Below are positions 47,974 through 54,372 of a stretch of DNA of 64,000 nt, one piece after another. Within the stretch, counting starts at the first letter, position 1, and every line of letters begins with the position of its first letter. The notes below the pieces were generated by a model. That model was not told the DNA's origin and searched no databases. It saw nothing but the letters and a program-made list of their open reading frames with translations. Position numbers and translations under genes: made by a program. This DNA is from Cristatella mucedo (taxonomy: Eukaryota > Bryozoa > Phylactolaemata > Cristatellidae), in NCBI GenBank assembly GCA_009760855.2, contig WPIO01000014.1, forward strand, positions 3,898,501 through 3,962,500, written 5' to 3'.

Positions 47974-50900
47974 ATTCATTTGTATAGCGCCCTAAGCGAA
48001 CTTAATCACTATTCAGGCAACTTAATCACTATTCAGGCGCTTCACATATGCCTCGGGGCTCGAGCCCGCGACCTCAGCCAGACCTTGGTCGGGGCGAGCA
48101 CCTTAACCGGTGCACCAAACCAGCTCGTCATCAGCTGCGGGTGTCTTGGGTCGGTATACTCGACCTTCAGCAAAATTCGGGTGGGGCAGGCCAGTGCGAG
48201 GCAGGCTGCTACAGTGGCAGGCTTCTCGCCGGAGGCATTTTCCTCATCACTATCACGACCGAGGCTGCGCTGGTCGAGTGGGGGGGGGGAAGAGAGGCTC
48301 CGCAGCAGCTCCAGATGTAATGTAAAATGTAACTCTCTTCGTCTGCAACTCGACAAAGCCACGAAGGCCGTGTGGGTGTCACGCAGGATAGTTTTGTGTA
48401 GCATACTCATAGCCTAAGCAGCTTTCGGTACTCATTCGGTAGCCAACAGACTTCATCTCGTGCAACAAAGAAAAAGTGAGAAGCATGGCCGAGTCAGGAG
48501 AGCATTTGAGGTAGTGAGTAGCATGGAAGTAGCAGCTCAGCATGGCTGGAAAGAATGTGCCAAAGTCGGCAGTGGGAGAGTAGTTGTCGTTGAGTGGGGT
48601 CGGGAAACACGGGTTCGGTCCATGGCAGCAAGCGGTGTATTCCAATTGGCCAGCAGGTGCGGCCCATCGCAAGCACTGCCGCAGGACAAGGCTGTGCTCA
48701 CTCGCTAGTGCCAGGCGTGATTGCTGCAGGCCTGGCACTTTCGCTGCCAAGTGCCTATAGCCTGCGTGTTGGGTGCTGAGTGCACTGCATGGCTAGAAGC
48801 CCGGCGGACGGCAGCCAGCAGTGTGTAGCGTTGTTAAGCTAGCTGGTGAGCCAGCTGGCTGGCTAACCGCACCCCGTCGTCTCCCCGCAGATACCCGTTG
48901 AGCAAGGTCAGGAGCCGGCCTGCTTCATGCGCCTCTTCAGTGGGAAGATGGCCGTTCACCGTGGAAAGCGCCCGGGCAGCGGTGGGCCACAGCCAGGCCA
49001 GCAGCCGCCGAGCCAGCTGTCCGAGACACCGGCAGCAGAAGCCGCCGCCACTTCCGAGGAGGCCGGCCGTGTCGCTGCCGCAATGCTCAAGCTCTACGTG
49101 GTCAGACACGACGTCGAGAGCGAGGCTTGCATGCTCGAGGTGGCGCCCGAGCCGGCGAGCCTGCGCAGCCGCGGCTGCTTCGTGCTCATCTCGCCCAGCG
49201 GCTGCGGCCACCGCCGCGTGCACGTCTGGCTGGGCAGCCGCGCCGGCGAGGCCTCGAAGCGCTGCGCTCTCGGCGTGGCACGTCACGTGGCCGCCAGTCG
49301 GCCCAGCGAGTTCGGCTTTGCGGAAAGCGACGACGCCGCCTCCACCACCGGTCCCGCGGAGCCGGAGGAGTGCGCGCAGGGGCGCGACGACGAGGAGTTC
49401 GTGAAGCTGCTGCTCGCGCAGCCCGCTGCGTCGCACGACTCTCAAGCCGCCGGCCCGCAGCCGCTGAGTATGACTCGCGCGCGAGCACATGCTGCTGCTT
49501 CCCTGTCGTCACGCCCCCTTAGGCGGCATTGTGCCACCCTCCCCCGGCGCGCAGCTTGCCGCTCGCGTAGCAGGAGGCACTTGGGCCCCTTTGCAGGGCC
49601 ACCGGGGCACGAGGAAGCTGCGACGACGCTGCAACGCCTGTTTCACATGTCCTCTGCTAGCGGCAAGTTCGTCGCCCAGGAATTGCTCTCCGCCGCCAGG
49701 CCAAACCCGGCCGACTTCCCGGAAGATGGCGGCAGAGGAACATCAGCCGCTTGCACGAACGGAGGCTCCTCTAAGCACCTCGCCGACGCCGGCACGCCGC
49801 CGTCGGCGACAGTGCAGCCTTTCCCGTTCGTGCAGAGCCAGCTGTACGGAGTGCAGCTGCACCAGCAGCAGCCCGCGCTGTTTCTGGCGGACGCCGGAAG
49901 TAGCATCTACCTGTGGCAAGGCTGGTGGCCGGCCGGCGACGAGGAGCCGGAGAGCGACGGCGGCAGCAGCAGCGCTAGGACCGAGTCGGCCCTGATGCGC
50001 TTTGCCGTCGAGCGCCGCCTGGCGGCGCATACGGTGCTCTCGTACGCCAGAGGTTCGTTTCCCTCGAGCTTCGTGAGAACCCGCACGCCTTGCATTTGGC
50101 AGCGCGCCGAGCCTTGGCGAGCGGCCGGCGACTTTCAGCCTGAGGCCGGCCATTTGCAGAGAGACGCACTCGAGACGAGTCGAGGTTTGGAGCTGGGAGC
50201 TCTGCTCTGCTGGTGTATGCCGGCCACGAGCCGGCCTCGTTCGTGCAGCTCTTCCCGTCGTGGACGACGTGTCCCGCCGCATTGCATAGCAATGCCCAGG
50301 TGAGCTGCACTCGTTGGTGCACGCCCTCCTTCCTCCGTCACACTTGTCGTCTGCAGCTTGCTGCCTCGGACGGACAGAGGCTCCAAGCGTCACAGACAGG
50401 CCAGTATAAAGTAGTCATAAAACCCCCGAGGATCGAGGTGAGCATTCAATTTTTTTTGGTGTTTTACTAACTCGTAGGAGCCACAAGTCGGCACCAAACG
50501 GTAGTATTCATGCATCTGAACGTTGACGGCAAATGGCACCAGTGGATGCCACTTGGTTTGCATCCCAGAAATGAAGACATGCAAAATAAGCTTGTTTTGG
50601 GGGCTCCAGATGCAAATTCTGGCTTCCGGTATAGTCAGCAATTTCGAAGGATAAACGTCACCACCAATGTGCTTATTTACTCGGCAATGGCCAACTCTTG
50701 AAGCATGCAATTTCATGCATGAGCAGCCATGAGCCACAATAGAAAGTGGTAGAAATGAAATTCAACCAAGAGCAATTTCTTATTAGCCATTAATTAAATG
50801 TTTCGGTCCAATTCCAACCTGCTTTGCCAACTTCGTGCACAAAGTTGAGCTGCTTAATTGTAGTCTCAATTATCATGTGCCGATTATGGTTGTGGTTCCT

Positions 50901-53900
50901 CTAGGCCAGCTACTGCCCAAAGTATGGCTTGGAATGTTTCAACCCAACAATCTCATTTAGTGTTCCTAGTAGGCACACAGAAAGCACCATGCATTTATTA
51001 CTTGCCACAAATATTGCTTGCTCATACCCTGTGAAGCAGCTCGGGGTACAACTGGTTTTGCAGGCAGTCACAGCAGCATGTATGTACACAGGTTAAGATT
51101 TCCCATATATGTATGACAACTCTTGATATCAAGACAACTTGCAACAGTTGATTATTAGTTAGTTTGTCAAACCTCAATAGCCGTGTCACTCACATTTCCC
51201 CGGCTGGTTTGGAAAATTTGCGATGCACCGACCTGCTAGCCAAACAGCCGGTTTTTCGAATGCTGCCTGCCACAGGCATACGACCCAATTTCACCTTCGA
51301 CTGTTTTCAGCTTCCGCAACGGCTGTTGTCAGCGCTAGTTATACGCGAAAGTTAAACCCTGTTAGTTTCTAGCAACACTTGACAGTGGCTGCACGATGAG
51401 GTAAACAGATTTTCTGCCTTTGCAAAGACTGTAAAAGGACTGGGGTCAGCAGATGGTTCCATCATGTGACACCTGCCTAGGTTCTCGTAGGCCAACTGCT
51501 TGATGTAGCGTTGGACTTTATGTGAGTCACTGCTAGACTCCAAATTCATGACTGCGTCAAGCAAGTTACTCACACCACCAATCGCTGGGAGCAGGATGTC
51601 CTAGTGCTTGAATGTAATGTATCTCTGTCTGCAACTCCACAAAGACTGTGGGTGTTACGCAGGAGAGTTTTTTATAGCCCACTCACAGCCTAAGCTGCTT
51701 TCGGTACGCATTCGGTAGCCAACAGACTTCGTCTCACGCAGCAAAGAGAAAGTGGGAAGCATAGCAGAGTCAGAAGAGTAGTTGAGGTAGTGGGTGGCTT
51801 GGAAGTAGCAGCTCATGACCGCTGAAAACGATGAACTATAGTCGGCAGCAGGAGAGTATTTTTCGTTGCGTAAGAATTGTGGAAGCAAGTTCCACAGTCT
51901 AGGATCTGCAGAGCTAAAGCTTCTGTCGCCAACTGTCTTTAAGCGGAGGAATGGGATAGCTAATTTATTGTCCACACAGGACCTGAGGGCGCGAAAAGGC
52001 TGAAACTGGTGCAGCAGTTCAGGTAGGTACAAAGGAGCCAAGCCGTGGCAGACGTTGTGGGTCAGGGTAAGAACTTTGCTCTGTATCCGTGGCTCAACCG
52101 GCAGCCATCCTAGCTCTTTTTGCAAAGACACGTGCTCAAACCTCTGGGACTTGAAAACTAGCCTTGCAGCCATATTCATAGCCATTTGCTTTTTTGGTAG
52201 CCCAGCCAAAAGGGAATTGCAATAATCAAGCTAAGACAAGAACTAGGGAGCTAGTTAACATTTTTTTGCAAGCCATCGTGGAAGACAGCTCCTTATCTTT
52301 GATAGAGATCGGACGTGATTGCTAGCTGTAGTCTTCTGATTGAAACTCTTAAAATGTAGGCAGCTGTCGAAAAACTCGTGGTGATGGTCGCACAAGAGCA
52401 TCACCTATGAGAAGAGCAAAGCCTTCAAAATCCAGCCACGCACTTAGGGTGTCCTATGTGCAGTTCATTTTTATTTTAATTTATTTTTATTTGATTTTAT
52501 TTATTTTATAAGGAAATTTCCGACATCCAGGATCGAATGTCGGCAAGGCAAGCATTCAGTTTATCAATTGCAGCTGATTCCGACGGTTTGGAAAACAAAT
52601 ACAGCTGAGTATCGTCAGCATAAAAGTGATATCCAATTCCATGGGCCCTAATCACTCTTCCCAGAGGTTGAGTATAAATGGAGAACAGCAAGGGACCGAG
52701 GACGGACCCTTGAGGGACTCTACAGGTGACCGGTCTCGTTGGTGAGACATGACCCACAAACGACACGGATTGAACAAGATCAGACGGGTACAATTTAAAA
52801 CGTGCCAGTGCCTCGTCTGCCAGGCCGATCGTTGTTCTCAATCGTCCAAGTAGAACATCGTGATCAATGGTGTCGAAGGCAGCTGACAATCTAGCAGAGC
52901 TAAAGGCAATGCCATTCCCGTCATCGTTGCCATGTAGAATGTCATTGTTAACACGGAGGAGAGCAGTTTCAGTGGAGTGCTGCCTCTTGAACCCCAATTG
53001 AAATGTTTCTGACATTTCATACTTATCAATATGTGTTACCAGCTGTTTAGTGACAATTTTTCTACAAATCTGACAAAAAAGAAGTGAAACTGGGCAAAAG
53101 TTTGCAAGGATCTCTGTATCTAATCCTGGCTTTTCAAGTATCGGTCTAACAATGGCCCATTTGAAGGACTGGGGTACGACCTTTTTCCAAAGATGCATTA
53201 AAAATCTCGTTTATGGCAGGGCTAAGGTGGTCTGCCAGAAGACCACAGAGATGATGGTATAGGGCCTTCAGGAGAATTTTTAAAGAAAAAGCTCTTTTGA
53301 CTAGACCTTATTAAGGTTGACACATCGCAGGCAGAAACCTCGTAAAACCTTAAAGGAAGGTCACATGTTGTGATTCCGCAATTGCTTTACTCGGAGGGGG
53401 CTTTATGGAGGCACGAATGTGCACAATTTTTCAGTAAAGGATGAACACTTTTCTGCTGAGACGTTATTATCTGGGCAGTCAGACCTCTCAGCATTGGCCA
53501 GTAAATGGCCAGTACTGTCTTTTAAATCTGTTTAGGGTCCGACTGGCAGGAATTCGGTTTTTGAGTGAAAAAAGAAGCCCTGGCCTTTTTAAGCTTCCGG
53601 GTGTAAACTCGAAGTCTTTGAAATTGACTAGATCTGCACCAGACCCCGAATTCTTAAAACGACGTTCAAGCCTGCTTTTAACACGGCGCATCTTTTGGAG
53701 TATTTTTTGTAATTTGATAGGAATCTGTACGACTCTGTACACGGATAGAATGAACGAGAGCATGCTTGTCAAGGGCACTCCTAAGTGTCATGTTCACTGC
53801 ATCAGCGAGGGTATCTAGGCTGTCGGTTGAGTCTGGGGGCCGATCAAGAATACCTGCATCATGAATATATTTCAAAAATTTGTCTTACGCTGCTGGACAA

Positions 53901-54337
53901 GTTTGACGTTACCCCGTACGTCCAAGGGAGCAGGAACAGTAAATGAAACCGAACAATGATCGGAGGGTCAGCATGCACACCACTGAATACCCTAGGTAAG
54001 TAACAATAGCAACAATCCGGTACAATCAAGATAATAAAAAGAATTTGTTGGCAGCCAATGTTGGCAATGCCTATCTAGCCAGCACTGCCCATACCAAGAA
54101 AGAAGAATGTGCATGTGCTATATGCCAGGAAGTGCTGGGCCACCCATTCCTGGTTCAACCTATATGCAAGCACTACCTGCCCATAACATTTGCCACTTGG
54201 GGTTGGGGCAGTCCTTTGGTTGGTGCTATGGAAAATTGGTTAGATGTGCATATGCATGTAGTGTATTTATAATGTACATAAAAATAATGTGTATACATAC
54301 AGGTATGTAATATTATGGAATGTATTATTATGCAAAA

Positions 54338-54372
<35 letters not shown>

